From Hymenobacter montanus (GTDB lineage Bacteria; Bacteroidota; Bacteroidia; Cytophagales; Hymenobacteraceae), in the NCBI RefSeq assembly GCF_014699115.1, contig NZ_JACXAD010000014.1:1-64000 (forward strand): a stretch of DNA of 64,000 nt. Reading direction: 5' to 3'. Under the pieces are notes generated by a model. It did not search any database. It was not told the DNA's origin and saw only the letters and a program-made list of their open reading frames with translations. Position 1 is the stretch's first letter. The number at the start of each line of letters is the position of its first letter. The position numbers and the translations under genes are program-made. Of the stretch, positions 41,774 through 50,593 are shown piece by piece.

Positions 41774-42871
41774 ATGAGAAAGCGCGAATTTGCGATGTGC
41801 CTGCTCGGAGCAGGGTTAACTGTCGGGCTCTGGGCCTGTGGCGAGTCGAAGCTGGCGGCGCCGGCGGAAGCGTACCAGTGCCAGACGGCTCCCCAGAACG
41901 CCACTTTCACTCAGAATGGATTGATCCGCACGTTCGACCCGGTCATTATTGAGCGGTTGGGGCAAGCCAACCTACCCGATGCCCAAGGAGCCCAGGGTCG
42001 CAATCAGGCGGCTTATTTTCACGTGCGTTTTCAAACGGGCATCTCGCCGCTGGCCGACTATGCGGTGGCCCGTGAAAACCTCACGGCATTGGACCAGGCC
42101 GTTCGGGCCACCGAGTACAGCTTCGCGCATCAGCGCCCCGCTGGCGACTTCACGTTGGTTATTCCGTCCAGCCTGGCCACGCAGCCCCCGCCCACGGCCG
42201 CCGATGTTACCAGCGGCGTGGCGTTTTTTCTGGCTTCGGCCGGCCCGGCCTTGCTGGCCTTTGACGAGTCGGACTGGTACCGGAATGCGGCGGCTACCGC
42301 TTCGTGCCGGGCGCGGGTTGCAGCGTTGCGCCCCGCCGTGCAGCGCGCCGCGGCCTGGCTGGTGCAGCAGCAAAGCACCCTGGCCGCCTACGATTCGCTG
42401 GCCCCCAACCGGCTGTACTTCGACGCCGTGGCCTACTACAGCCTCGGCCGCTACCTAAACGACGAGCCGACGCGGCAAGTGGGGCTGCGCTTCGCCCGTC
42501 AGGCCATCCGCGCCCAACACGGGCGCGGCTATTACCAGGAAGGTGGTGGCTACGACAGCAGCTACCAGGGCGTCGGGCTGGCCCTGGGCTTCCGGCTGCT
42601 TACCCTGCTGCCCGCGACGGAGCCCCTGCGGGCCGACTTGTGGAATTCGCTCTCGTGCGGTACCAACTGGCAGGCGTCACGGGTGCTGGCTTCGGGCGAG
42701 ATTTCCACCCAAGGCAACACCCGCGTATATCCGGGCGGCGAAGCCTTTTTGGGAACCGAGAAGCAGGTGGCCTGGACCAGCACCATGCTGGCCTGTTGGG
42801 ACATGTATTATTTCACGGGCCTCGACCAATACCGTGAACTTGCCACCCGCCTGATAGCTCATTACAGTTGA
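41774..42871 (+). CDS. Lipoprotein, probable alpha-toroid hypothetical
   Basis: A 365-residue lipoprotein (lipobox GLWAC, cysteine 22). The mature part is helix-rich with repeated aromatic/glycine turns such as YFDAVAYYSLGRYLNDEP, GRGYYQEGGGYDSSYQGVGLALGFRLL and VYPGGEAFLGTEKQVAWTSTMLACWDMYYFTG. This pattern is that of an (alpha/alpha) toroid found in glycosidases, lyases and some uncharacterised Bacteroidota proteins. No catalytic motif is certain. It lies between the LysM and TIGR02757 genes on the same strand, with short gaps, and may be cotranscribed. Confidence 0.7.
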   Translation: MRKREFAMCLLGAGLTVGLWACGESKLAAPAEAYQCQTAPQNATFTQNGLIRTFDPVIIERLGQANLPDAQGAQGRNQAAYFHVRFQTGISPLADYAVARENLTALDQAVRATEYSFAHQRPAGDFTLVIPSSLATQPPPTAADVTSGVAFFLASAGPALLAFDESDWYRNAAATASCRARVAALRPAVQRAAAWLVQQQSTLAAYDSLAPNRLYFDAVAYYSLGRYLNDEPTRQVGLRFARQAIRAQHGRGYYQEGGGYDSSYQGVGLALGFRLLTLLPATEPLRADLWNSLSCGTNWQASRVLASGEISTQGNTRVYPGGEAFLGTEKQVAWTSTMLACWDMYYFTGLDQYRELATRLIAHYS

Positions 42872-42911
42872 TGTTGCGGTTTTCGCTCTACTCACTCCTT
42901 ACCTTATTCCT

Positions 42912-43664
42912 TTGAACCACGCCCGGCTGCGCAAACTGCTTGATGCGCAATACGAGCGGTACAACCGCCCGGAGTTCATTCAGCACGACCCCATTCAGAT
43001 TCCGCACCGCTTCACGCAAAAGCAGGACGTGGAAATAAGCGCGCTGTTTGCGGCGCTGCTGGCCTGGGGGCAGCGGCCCACCATCATCAGCAAGTGCAAC
43101 GAGCTGCTGCGCCGCATGGACGACGCGCCCCATCAGTTCGTGACCCAGCACCAGGACGAGGACCTGAAGCGGCTCCTGGGCTTCTGCCACCGCACTTTCT
43201 GCGATACCGACCTGCTGTACTTCGTGCACTGGCTGCGCTGGTGGTACCAGGCCCACGACTCACTGGAGCCGGCCTTTCTGCGGGGGGCCACCCAGCGGGA
43301 GCGGCTCGAGGGGTTTCACACCCTGTTTTTCAGCCTGCCCGATGCGCCCCACCGCACCCGTAAGCACGTGGCCACGCCGGCCCGCGGCTCGGCCTGCAAG
43401 CGGGTGAACATGTACCTGCGCTGGCTGGTGCGCCGCGACCAGCACGGCGTCGATTTCGGCCTCTGGACCCGCCTGTCAATGGCCGAACTCATCATGCCCA
43501 TCGACTTGCACGTGGAGCGCCAGGCCCGGCCGCTGGGCCTGCTCACCCGCAAGCTGGTGGACTGGTCCGCGGCCGAGGAGCTCACGGCCAACTTGCGCGA
43601 GCTCGACCCGCTGGACCCGGTGAAGTACGACTTTGCGCTGTTTGGGGCCGGGGTGAATAAATGA
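42912..43664 (+). CDS. TIGR02757 family protein
   Basis: A 250-residue cytosolic protein. The segments LLDAQYERYNRPEFIQHDPIQIPHRF, DVEISALFAALLAWGQRPTIISKCNELL, LRWWYQAHDSLEPAF and CKRVNMYLRWLVRRDQHGVDFGLW...MPIDLHVERQAR match TIGR02757, a family nearly restricted to Bacteroidota and distantly related to DNA glycosylase folds. The function is not established. TTG at 42912 gives the usual N-terminus. It lies immediately upstream of mutS2, which is compatible with a DNA-maintenance role, an inference from position. Confidence 0.9.
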   Translation: MNHARLRKLLDAQYERYNRPEFIQHDPIQIPHRFTQKQDVEISALFAALLAWGQRPTIISKCNELLRRMDDAPHQFVTQHQDEDLKRLLGFCHRTFCDTDLLYFVHWLRWWYQAHDSLEPAFLRGATQRERLEGFHTLFFSLPDAPHRTRKHVATPARGSACKRVNMYLRWLVRRDQHGVDFGLWTRLSMAELIMPIDLHVERQARPLGLLTRKLVDWSAAEELTANLRELDPLDPVKYDFALFGAGVNK

Positions 43665-43719
43665 GGAAGCGCGCGGATTCGTCAGTGGGCCCGCGAATCT
43701 TCCCGCCCGGTCTGCTGTT

Positions 43720-43727
43720 TACCTTCG
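43720..43727 (+). promoter_or_regulatory. -7 element (TACCTTCG) before mutS2
   Basis: A TAnnTTTG variant 50 bases upstream of the mutS2 start, in the 105-base gap after TIGR02757. Confidence 0.5.
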
Positions 43728-43769
43728 TATCCCATCTCTGAATTCTCCGCATCCCGAAAGACTACTTTC

Positions 43770-46214
43770 TTGCTGTTACCCCAAAACTTCGAACAAAAAA
43801 TTGGCTTCACCACCTTGCGCGAGCAGCTCGAAGCCAACTGCCTGAGCGCCCTGGGCCGGCAGTATGTGGCCCGCATGGAGTTTCAAACCAAGCACGAGCC
43901 GCTGCTGAAATTGCTGCAGCAGGCCGACGAGTTTGCCTACCTGCTGCGTGCCGGGGCCGATTTTCCGGCCTCCCATTACCACGACCCCAAGGCCCACCTT
44001 AAGCGGGCGGCCCTCCCCGGCGCCTACCTCGACGTGGCCGCCTTTTTTGAGGTGAAGATGAGCTTGCGGACCATCCGCCAGGCCCTGACCTTCTTCAGTG
44101 AGGCCGACGCCGGCCTGTACCCCACGCTGCGCCTGCTGGGCATCGGCGTGCAGGTCGACCGCAACCTGCTGGCGGCCATGGACCGGGTAATCGACGATGA
44201 TGGGCAGGTGCGCGACGATGCTTCGCCGCTGCTGCGCCAGATTCGGCAGGAGCTCATTGCGCGCCAGGGCCAGCTGCGCCGGCAGATTGCCGGCATCTTG
44301 CGCCACGCCAAAACCGAGGGCTGGATTCCCGGCGATGCCGAGCCCACCATCCGCGGTGGCCGCCTGGTGCTGCCGGTTATCGCCGAGCACAAGCGCCGGG
44401 TGAAGGGCCTGATTCACGACGAGTCGGCCTCCGGCCAGACGGTGTACATTGAGCCGGCCGAGATATTCGAGCTCAACAACGACATCAAGGACCTCGACAA
44501 CGCCTACCAGCGCGAGCTGATTCGCATTCTGACAGTTCTCACCGACCAGCTACGGCCCCACATTCCGGACCTGCGCAAGGCGTATTCCTATCTGGGCCTG
44601 CTCGATTTTATCCGGGCTAAGGCCCGGCTGGCCGTGGCCCTGGATTGCCGCCTGCCGGTGCTGCACAACAAGCCGCTGCTGAAGTGGGCGCGCGTGCGGC
44701 ATCCGCTGCTGCAGCTGGCCTTTGCCCAGCACAAGCGCGATAGTGGCGACGCCCGGGAAGTGGTGCCGCTCGACCTCGAGCTGAACCAGGATCAGCGGAT
44801 TCTGATTATTTCGGGCCCCAATGCCGGGGGTAAATCCGTGGCGCTGAAAACTGTGGGCCTGGTGCAGTTTATGCTGCAGATGGGCCTGCTCATTCCCTGC
44901 GCCGACAATTCTGAAGCCGGCGTATTCGAAGACATCTTCCTGGACATCGGCGACGAGCAAAGCCTGGAAAACGACTTGAGCACCTATTCCTCGCACTTGC
45001 TGGCCATGAAGCAGTTTATGCTGCTGGCCGGCAAGAAAAGCCTGGTGCTGATCGACGAATTTGGCACCGGCACCGAGCCCAGCCTGGGCGGGGCCATTGC
45101 CGAGGCCGTGCTCGACCAGCTCAACCAGGCCCGCGTGTACGGTGTAATCACCACCCACTACACCAACCTGAAAAACTTTGCCGAGCGCACGCCCCACCTC
45201 GTGAACGGTGCCATGCGCTACGACCCCGAGCAGCTCCAGCCGCTCTACCGCCTCGAAGTGGGCAAGCCCGGCTCGTCGTTTGCCATTGAGATTGCCCGCA
45301 AGATTGGCCTGCCCCGCGACGTAGTGGAGCGCGCCACCCAGCTGGTGGGCAAAGACAAAATCCGCTACGACCGCCTGCTCGAAGGCCTCGAAAAGGAAAA
45401 GACCGAGCTGGAAGCCCGTACCGCCGAAGCCGCCAAGCAGGAGCGGCGCCTCAAGCGCGCCGCCCAGGAGTACCAGGACCTCAAGCAGCACCTCGAAGAC
45501 ACCCGCCTCGAAACCCTGCGCGCGGCCAAGCAGCAGGCCAAGGCGCTGCTGCAAAATACCAATCAGCAGATCGAAGCCACCATCGGTGAAATCCGGCGTG
45601 GCCAGGCCAATAAGGAAGTCAATAAGCAGGCCCGCGAAAAGCTCGACACCTTCGTGCGCACCGAGCTGCAAATTGAGCCGCCCAAGCCCAAGGCTTCGCG
45701 CGAGCGCGCCGAAGCCGGAGCGCTCCGGCCCGGCGATAAAGTGGCCCTGTTTGGCCAGGAAGGCCACGGCGAGGTGGTGAGCGTGAAGGGCAAGTCGGCC
45801 GAAGTGATGTTCGGGGGCTTGAAAACGCTGACCAAAATCAGCCAGCTCGAAAAGCTGGGCCGGGCCGAAATCCGCGAGCGGGAGCAGGCCGCCAAGGCCA
45901 AAGCCAGCAAGCTCAGCGGGGGTGGCGCCGGCGGGGGCACTGGCCTAAACCTCACCGACCGCATGGCCGGGTTCAGCCCTACGCTCGACCTGCGCGGCGA
46001 GCGGGCGGAAGATGCCCTGACCAAGGCCATGAGCTTCGTCGACGACGCGGTGATGCTGGGCATGCCGGAAATCAAGTTCCTGCACGGGCGGGGCAACGGG
46101 GTGCTGCGCCAAGTGGTACGCGACTACCTGCGCTCGCAACGGGCCGTGGCCAGCGTAGCCGACGAGCACGCCGACCGGGGCGGGGACGGCGTGACCATTG
46201 CCGTGCTAAAATAA
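43770..46214 (+). CDS. mutS2: Endonuclease MutS2
   Basis: An 814-residue MutS homologue lacking the mismatch-recognition domain. It acts on branched DNA or collided ribosomes in different bacteria. The core and clamp region precede the ATPase domain: Walker A GPNAGGKS near residue 348, DIGDEQSLENDLSTYSSHL, LVLIDEFGTGTEPSLGGAIAE and TTHYTNLKNFA. A coiled coil rich in K/E/Q (about 540-630) and a KOW-like segment follow. The C-terminal Smr domain (LDLRGERAEDA near 738, LHGRGNGVLRQVVRDYL) carries nuclease activity in the family. Start TTG 43770 gives the conserved MLLPQNFEQKIGF opening. Confidence 0.95.
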   Translation: MLLPQNFEQKIGFTTLREQLEANCLSALGRQYVARMEFQTKHEPLLKLLQQADEFAYLLRAGADFPASHYHDPKAHLKRAALPGAYLDVAAFFEVKMSLRTIRQALTFFSEADAGLYPTLRLLGIGVQVDRNLLAAMDRVIDDDGQVRDDASPLLRQIRQELIARQGQLRRQIAGILRHAKTEGWIPGDAEPTIRGGRLVLPVIAEHKRRVKGLIHDESASGQTVYIEPAEIFELNNDIKDLDNAYQRELIRILTVLTDQLRPHIPDLRKAYSYLGLLDFIRAKARLAVALDCRLPVLHNKPLLKWARVRHPLLQLAFAQHKRDSGDAREVVPLDLELNQDQRILIISGPNAGGKSVALKTVGLVQFMLQMGLLIPCADNSEAGVFEDIFLDIGDEQSLENDLSTYSSHLLAMKQFMLLAGKKSLVLIDEFGTGTEPSLGGAIAEAVLDQLNQARVYGVITTHYTNLKNFAERTPHLVNGAMRYDPEQLQPLYRLEVGKPGSSFAIEIARKIGLPRDVVERATQLVGKDKIRYDRLLEGLEKEKTELEARTAEAAKQERRLKRAAQEYQDLKQHLEDTRLETLRAAKQQAKALLQNTNQQIEATIGEIRRGQANKEVNKQAREKLDTFVRTELQIEPPKPKASRERAEAGALRPGDKVALFGQEGHGEVVSVKGKSAEVMFGGLKTLTKISQLEKLGRAEIREREQAAKAKASKLSGGGAGGGTGLNLTDRMAGFSPTLDLRGERAEDALTKAMSFVDDAVMLGMPEIKFLHGRGNGVLRQVVRDYLRSQRAVASVADEHADRGGDGVTIAVLK

Positions 46215-46861
46215 GGCCGTCGCTGCGGGCTAGTCGGCAGGTGCCGGCTCGTCGCTGCGGGTTTCTTTAAGATGCTGTCGTAAGCTGCTTCCTATGGATT
46301 AAGTAAATTATTTGAAGCACACGGACGGACTTGTGCTCTGCGGAAGTGCTACGTCCGCGTGGCGCCGTTGGGTTATTCAAGCCGTAATACTGGTTGCAGC
46401 ATCCCAGCTTCTGGCAGAGGCAGGGGCGGACCCCCACGATGGTATAGGATGGTATATCAAGCTGAATGTGCAAATGGTCCGGTTTCGCCGGTATTTGTTC
46501 AGCGGAACGTCTGCGCATCTGATTATTGGGGCCGGCGATGCACTGGGTTTCAGGGTGGTGGCGTGGGGTAGGGTCATTGGGCCCAGCCTGGTGCTGATAC
46601 TTATTCTGCTACGCGAACGGTCATTCAAGGGGGCTACGGCTAGTGAAGCAATGCGCACCGCATCATGGGGTGGAAGAATAGTGAGAATCAACTCAATGAT
46701 AATCTGGCTTTAAAAGCTGGATTCTACTCGGGCTCTTACTGCCGAGTTTAAAATTTGATTATCTTGCATGTAGCAAGCTATTTTATGTGATTAAGATTGA
46801 TATAGTTGAATTTAATAAGTATAAAATTAAATATAGTATAATTTAACCAACCATTATTCTC
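46215..46861. other. Intergenic region, AT-rich promoter zone
   Basis: About 650 bases. A frame at 46312-46713 (TTG start, 133 codons, two hydrophobic stretches) is the longest, but it overlaps other open frames and resembles nothing, so I do not call it. From 46740 to 46861 the DNA is extremely AT-rich and probably contains the promoter of the beta-helix gene. Confidence 0.4.
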
Positions 46862-48682
46862 GTGAAAAGCTATTCTTACGCCTCTTGTTGGGGGCTGTTG
46901 CTGGCCTTTGGTCTGGCCCTACCAGCTGCTGCCACTGATTATTACGTGTCGACGACGGGCAACGACTCCCATGCCGGTACCTCGGTGGGCAACGCCTGGC
47001 GCAACGCCAGCAAGGCCAATGCATTCACGTTTAGACCCGGTGACCGGCTGCTGTTTGAAGGCGGCAGGACCTTCGCCGGCCCCTTGCAGCTGACGGCCAC
47101 CGATGGTGGCGTGGCCAGCAACCCCGTGGTGGTGGGCTCCTACGGCACGGGCCGCGCCACCATCGACGGCGGGGCGGGCACGGGGCTCATCATCACGGGC
47201 GCTACGGGCATCAGGGTCAATAACCTGAATTTTGTGGGGCTGGGTCGAAAAACGGGGAACCGGGGCGGCAGGGGCATAAATATCGGCACCTCGCTGGGGG
47301 TAACCGTCGACCAGGTGGAAACCAGCGGGTTTCAGGCCGCGGGGATATTTTTCTACAACAGCACCGACGTGCGGCTGACGAATGTGTATGCGCACGACAA
47401 TGGTGGGGCCGGCATCTCCAGCTACCAGTCAAATAACTCCTATGTGGGATACTGCCGGGCCATCAGCAACCCCGGCGACCCCACCATTACCGACAACCAG
47501 AGCGGCAGCGGCATTGTGCTCTCGGGCACAAGAGCCACTATTGAGTACTGCGAAGCCGCCGATAACGGCTTCGACATGCAGCAGGTGAACAACAACGGCC
47601 CGGTGGGCATCTGGTGCTACGAAGCCGACCAGATAACCATTCAGTACTGCATCTCGCACAACAACAAGAGCCCCAAAGGCGACGGCGGGGGCTTCGACCT
47701 CGACGGGGGCATAACCAACTCGGTGGTGCAGTACAACTACGCCTACGAAAACAAGAACTACGGCTTCGCGGCCTGGGAATACGGCGCCTCCGCGAGGTGG
47801 ACCGGCAATACGTTTCGCTATAACATCAGCATCAACAACTCCGGGCCGGGCCTGCTGCTGGGCAGCGGCGGCGGGCAAGGCGTCAACAACTGCGAGGTGT
47901 ATAATAACTTGTTCTACAACGACTCGTACCCCGCCGTGGTCCAGTACGGCGGGGCCACCAACTTCAATTTCCGCAATAACATCTTCGTCGGGCCCAACTC
48001 CGCCAGCCTCGTGGCTACGGTGAGCGGCCTGACTTACCAGGCCAACGACTACTGGTTTACCAACGGCGGCTTCAACGTGGGCGGCTACGGCAGCCTGGCG
48101 GCCTGGGCCAACGCTACCGGCCAGGAAAAGGTCAACGGCGCGCTGGTGGGCCTGAACGCCGACCCCAGGCTCCGCGCCCCCGCCAACTACGAGCGCCTGA
48201 CCGACCCCACGAGGCTGCCAAACCTCAGCGCCTTCCTGCTGCAAGCCGGCTCGCCGGTGGTTGACAAAGGCGTGAACCTGCAAACCGCCTTTGGCATCAA
48301 CCCCGGTACCCGTGACTTCTACGGCCGGCCCATACCCGGCGGCAGTGGCTTCGACATCGGCCCACAGGAAGGAATTATGGTAAGCACCCCGCTCGCGGGC
48401 CAGGCCAGCAACCCCGTTGATGGGCTATCCGAGCTGCAAAGCTGGCCCAACCCCGCCCAGGATGAACTCACCGTGAGCTATCCCAGCCGCCGGGCGCAAC
48501 GGCTGGCGCTGCGGGTATTTTCTCTGACCGGCCAGTTGGTACGCCAGCAGGAGCAACTCCTTCTGCCGGGGCCCAACCAGTTCACGCTGCGCACGGCTGG
48601 GCTCAGCCCCGGCTTGTACTTACTCCAAAGCAGCGACGGCGAGCGGGTGCAGGTACGGCGGGTCTGCGTGGCCCGGCCCTGA
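46862..48682 (+). CDS. T9SS-secreted right-handed beta-helix protein
   Basis: A 606-residue exported protein. The signal peptide is LLLAFGLALPAAAT, followed by DYYVSTTGNDSHAGTSVGNAW, the standard opening of parallel beta-helix proteins. Repeating Asn/Gly ladders (ITGATGIRVNNLNFVGLG, VRLTNVYAHDNGGAGISSY, ITIQYCISHNNKSPKGDGGGFDL) fill residues 80-400. The C-terminal 80 residues, from LSELQSWPNPAQDELTVSY to GLYLLQSSDGERVQVRRVCV, form a type A sorting tail for the type IX system. It probably binds or cleaves a polysaccharide, with no lyase residues proven. Start GTG 46862. Confidence 0.92.
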   Translation: MKSYSYASCWGLLLAFGLALPAAATDYYVSTTGNDSHAGTSVGNAWRNASKANAFTFRPGDRLLFEGGRTFAGPLQLTATDGGVASNPVVVGSYGTGRATIDGGAGTGLIITGATGIRVNNLNFVGLGRKTGNRGGRGINIGTSLGVTVDQVETSGFQAAGIFFYNSTDVRLTNVYAHDNGGAGISSYQSNNSYVGYCRAISNPGDPTITDNQSGSGIVLSGTRATIEYCEAADNGFDMQQVNNNGPVGIWCYEADQITIQYCISHNNKSPKGDGGGFDLDGGITNSVVQYNYAYENKNYGFAAWEYGASARWTGNTFRYNISINNSGPGLLLGSGGGQGVNNCEVYNNLFYNDSYPAVVQYGGATNFNFRNNIFVGPNSASLVATVSGLTYQANDYWFTNGGFNVGGYGSLAAWANATGQEKVNGALVGLNADPRLRAPANYERLTDPTRLPNLSAFLLQAGSPVVDKGVNLQTAFGINPGTRDFYGRPIPGGSGFDIGPQEGIMVSTPLAGQASNPVDGLSELQSWPNPAQDELTVSYPSRRAQRLALRVFSLTGQLVRQQEQLLLPGPNQFTLRTAGLSPGLYLLQSSDGERVQVRRVCVARP

Positions 48683-48709
48683 AGAGTCGGCCCCGGCCGG
48701 AGCTGCACC

Positions 48710-48762
48710 GGGCCCTCCATCAATCGGGGACCCATAGCGGTTCTCCAGTTGATGAAGGGCCC
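48710..48762 (+). terminator. Hairpin after the beta-helix gene
   Basis: GGGCCCTCCATCAA (48710-48723) pairs with TTGATGAAGGGCCC (48749-48762) with one mismatch and a 25-base loop. It starts 28 bases past the stop. There is no T run, so termination may need Rho or the stem may protect the 3' end. Confidence 0.55.
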
Positions 48763-48911
48763 GAAAGCGAGGCAGCCAAGCGTTTAGTCATCGGGTTAAA
48801 TTAAGGAGGTAAACAGATACAGAGGAAGCAAGGTGTAGTGAGGTGGGGATACATTCTCCACTTCACTATACCTTATCCACTGAAAATAAGCTTATCCCAA
48901 GCAACAGCCAG

Positions 48912-49946
48912 CTACAGAATGTTAACTTCCGGGTGCAGTTCAATTCCAAACTGCTGGCGCACGGAGCTGATTATTTCCTCGGCCAGCTGGCGCAGGTCGT
49001 GGCCGGTCGCGCCGCCGTGGTGCACCAGAACCAGCGCCTGGCGGTCGTGCACGCCGTGGGTGCCGGCGCCCGGGCCGCGGCGCAGCCCTTTCCAGCCCGC
49101 CCGCTCGATGAGCCAGGCGGCGGGCAGCTTCACGCCGCCCGGCACGGGGTAGCCGGGCAGCTCCGGATACTGGCTTCGCAGCTGGTCGAACTTAGCTTGG
49201 GACACCTCGGGATTTTTGAAGAATGAGCCCGCGTTGCCCACCTGGGCTGGGTCGGGCAGCTTGGAACGGCGGATGTGCACCACGGCCCGGCTCACGTCCT
49301 GGGGTGTGGGCTCGCCCGTGATGCCCAGCTCGGCCAAGGTTTCGGCGATGGCGCCGTAGCGCACGTTGGGGCGGGCCTGCCGATGGAGGCGCAACACCAC
49401 GGCGGTGACGACGAACTGGTTTTTCAGGGTGTTCTTAAACACGCTTTCGCGGTAGCCAAAGCCGCACTCGGCCGCGGTGAACACGCGCAGCTCGCCGGTG
49501 CCGAGGGCAAGGGCTTCGAGGTGGTCGAAGGTATCGCGCAGCTCGGCGCCATACGCTCCGATGTTTTGCAGCGGCGCAGCCCCCACGGTGCCGGGAATAA
49601 GCGAGAGGTTTTCGATGCCGCTCAGGCCTTGGTCGAGGGCGTACTCCACCAGGCCGTGCCAGCTTTCGCCCGCGCCGGCCCGCACCAGCGCTGTAGCGTC
49701 GTCCTGCCCAATTATTTCCAGGCCGCGAATCTCGTTCTTAAGCACCACGCCGTCGAAATCCTGGGTGAACAGCAAGTTGGAGCCCCCGCCGAGAATGAGC
49801 TTGTCGGCCGCCTGCACCTCGGGCCGGCGCAGGAGCTGGCGCAGCTCGTCAGCCGAGGCGAAACGGGCGAAGTAACGGGCTCGCACGTCAAGGCCAAAAG
49901 TGTTGTAGGGACGAAGGGAAACGTGTTGTTCGAGGTCCGGCATCAT
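48912..49946 (-). CDS. murB: UDP-N-acetylmuramate dehydrogenase
   Basis: A 344-residue FAD enzyme that reduces UDP-GlcNAc-enolpyruvate to UDP-MurNAc in peptidoglycan synthesis. The FAD-binding domain shows LILGGGSNLLFTQDFDGVVLKN and LSLIPGTVGAAPLQNIGAYGAELRD. The C-terminal domain contains GFGYRESVFKN, the catalytic-serine segment VGNAGSFFKNP and LPAAWLIERAGWKGLRRG. The type I (E. coli-like) organisation is complete. ATG 49946 or 49943 are both possible. It is divergent from kptA, with 68 bases between the start codons. Confidence 0.95.
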   Translation of the reverse strand: MMPDLEQHVSLRPYNTFGLDVRARYFARFASADELRQLLRRPEVQAADKLILGGGSNLLFTQDFDGVVLKNEIRGLEIIGQDDATALVRAGAGESWHGLVEYALDQGLSGIENLSLIPGTVGAAPLQNIGAYGAELRDTFDHLEALALGTGELRVFTAAECGFGYRESVFKNTLKNQFVVTAVVLRLHRQARPNVRYGAIAETLAELGITGEPTPQDVSRAVVHIRRSKLPDPAQVGNAGSFFKNPEVSQAKFDQLRSQYPELPGYPVPGGVKLPAAWLIERAGWKGLRRGPGAGTHGVHDRQALVLVHHGGATGHDLRQLAEEIISSVRQQFGIELHPEVNIL

Positions 49947-49950
49947 GCCG

Positions 49951-49958
49951 TAAAGGTA
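49951..49958 (-). promoter_or_regulatory. -7 element (TACCTTTA) of murB
   Basis: The minus strand reads TACCTTTA, a TAnnTTTG variant, only 4-7 bases before the murB ATG pair. Transcripts would be nearly leaderless. Confidence 0.45.
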
Positions 49959-50014
49959 GGAGCCAGGCGGTCAGTGCCGCCGCTCGAACCGTGGTTTGCC
50001 CCATCTTTGTACGC

Positions 50015-50560
50015 ATGGATCTTAAGCAGAATACTCGCCTGAGCAAGTTTCTCAGCCTGCATCTGCGCCACACGCCCGAGGCCATCGGCCTTAGCCTGCA
50101 AGAGGGCGGCTGGGTAGGCGTCGACGAGCTGCTGGCCGCCTGCGCCGCCCACGGCGTGTCCATCAGCCGCTCGCAACTAACCGAGCTGGTGGTGGGCAAC
50201 GACAAGCGGCGTTTCGCATTCGACGCCGTAGGCACGCGCATTCGCGCCCAGCAAGGCCACAGTGTCGAGGTCGACTTGCAGCTTACGCCCGCGGTGCCCC
50301 CGGCCGTGCTCTACCACGGCACGGCCCCGGCGGCCCTGCCCGCCATTCGGCGCGAGGGCCTGCAAAAAATGAACCGCCATCACGTGCACCTTTCCCCGGA
50401 TGAGGAAACGGCCCGCCGCGTGGGGGCCCGGCGTGGCAAGCCGGTGATATTGGTAACCGACGCCCAAGCGCTGCACACCGCGGGCGTTGTTTTTTACGAA
50501 TCGGGCAATGGTGTCTGGCTGGTCGATCAGGTGCCACCGCAGTACCTGCGGGAGCTGTAA
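50015..50560 (+). CDS. kptA: RNA 2'-phosphotransferase (KptA/Tpt1)
   Basis: A 181-residue enzyme that transfers an internal RNA 2'-phosphate to NAD+, forming ADP-ribose 1'',2''-cyclic phosphate. The N-terminal winged helix is RLSKFLSLHLRHTPEAIGLSLQEGGWVGVDELLA. The catalytic residues lie in KRRFAF, RAQQGHSVEVDL, LYHGTAPAALPAIRREGLQKMNRHHVHLS and VFYESGNGVWLVDQVPPQYL, all matching Tpt1. ATG 50015 lies just behind a CATCTTTG box. The bacterial substrate is not known, since tRNA splicing of the yeast type is absent. Divergent from murB. Confidence 0.94.
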   Translation: MDLKQNTRLSKFLSLHLRHTPEAIGLSLQEGGWVGVDELLAACAAHGVSISRSQLTELVVGNDKRRFAFDAVGTRIRAQQGHSVEVDLQLTPAVPPAVLYHGTAPAALPAIRREGLQKMNRHHVHLSPDEETARRVGARRGKPVILVTDAQALHTAGVVFYESGNGVWLVDQVPPQYLREL

Positions 50561-50593
50561 GGAGCCGTGCCGGATCGGCAAACGTCCCCCCGG

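Noticed and set aside
46312..46713. A 133-codon frame with two hydrophobic stretches before the beta-helix gene
   Set aside because: It needs a TTG start, lacks a promoter-like region of its own, and overlaps other frames of similar quality; coding is not supported.
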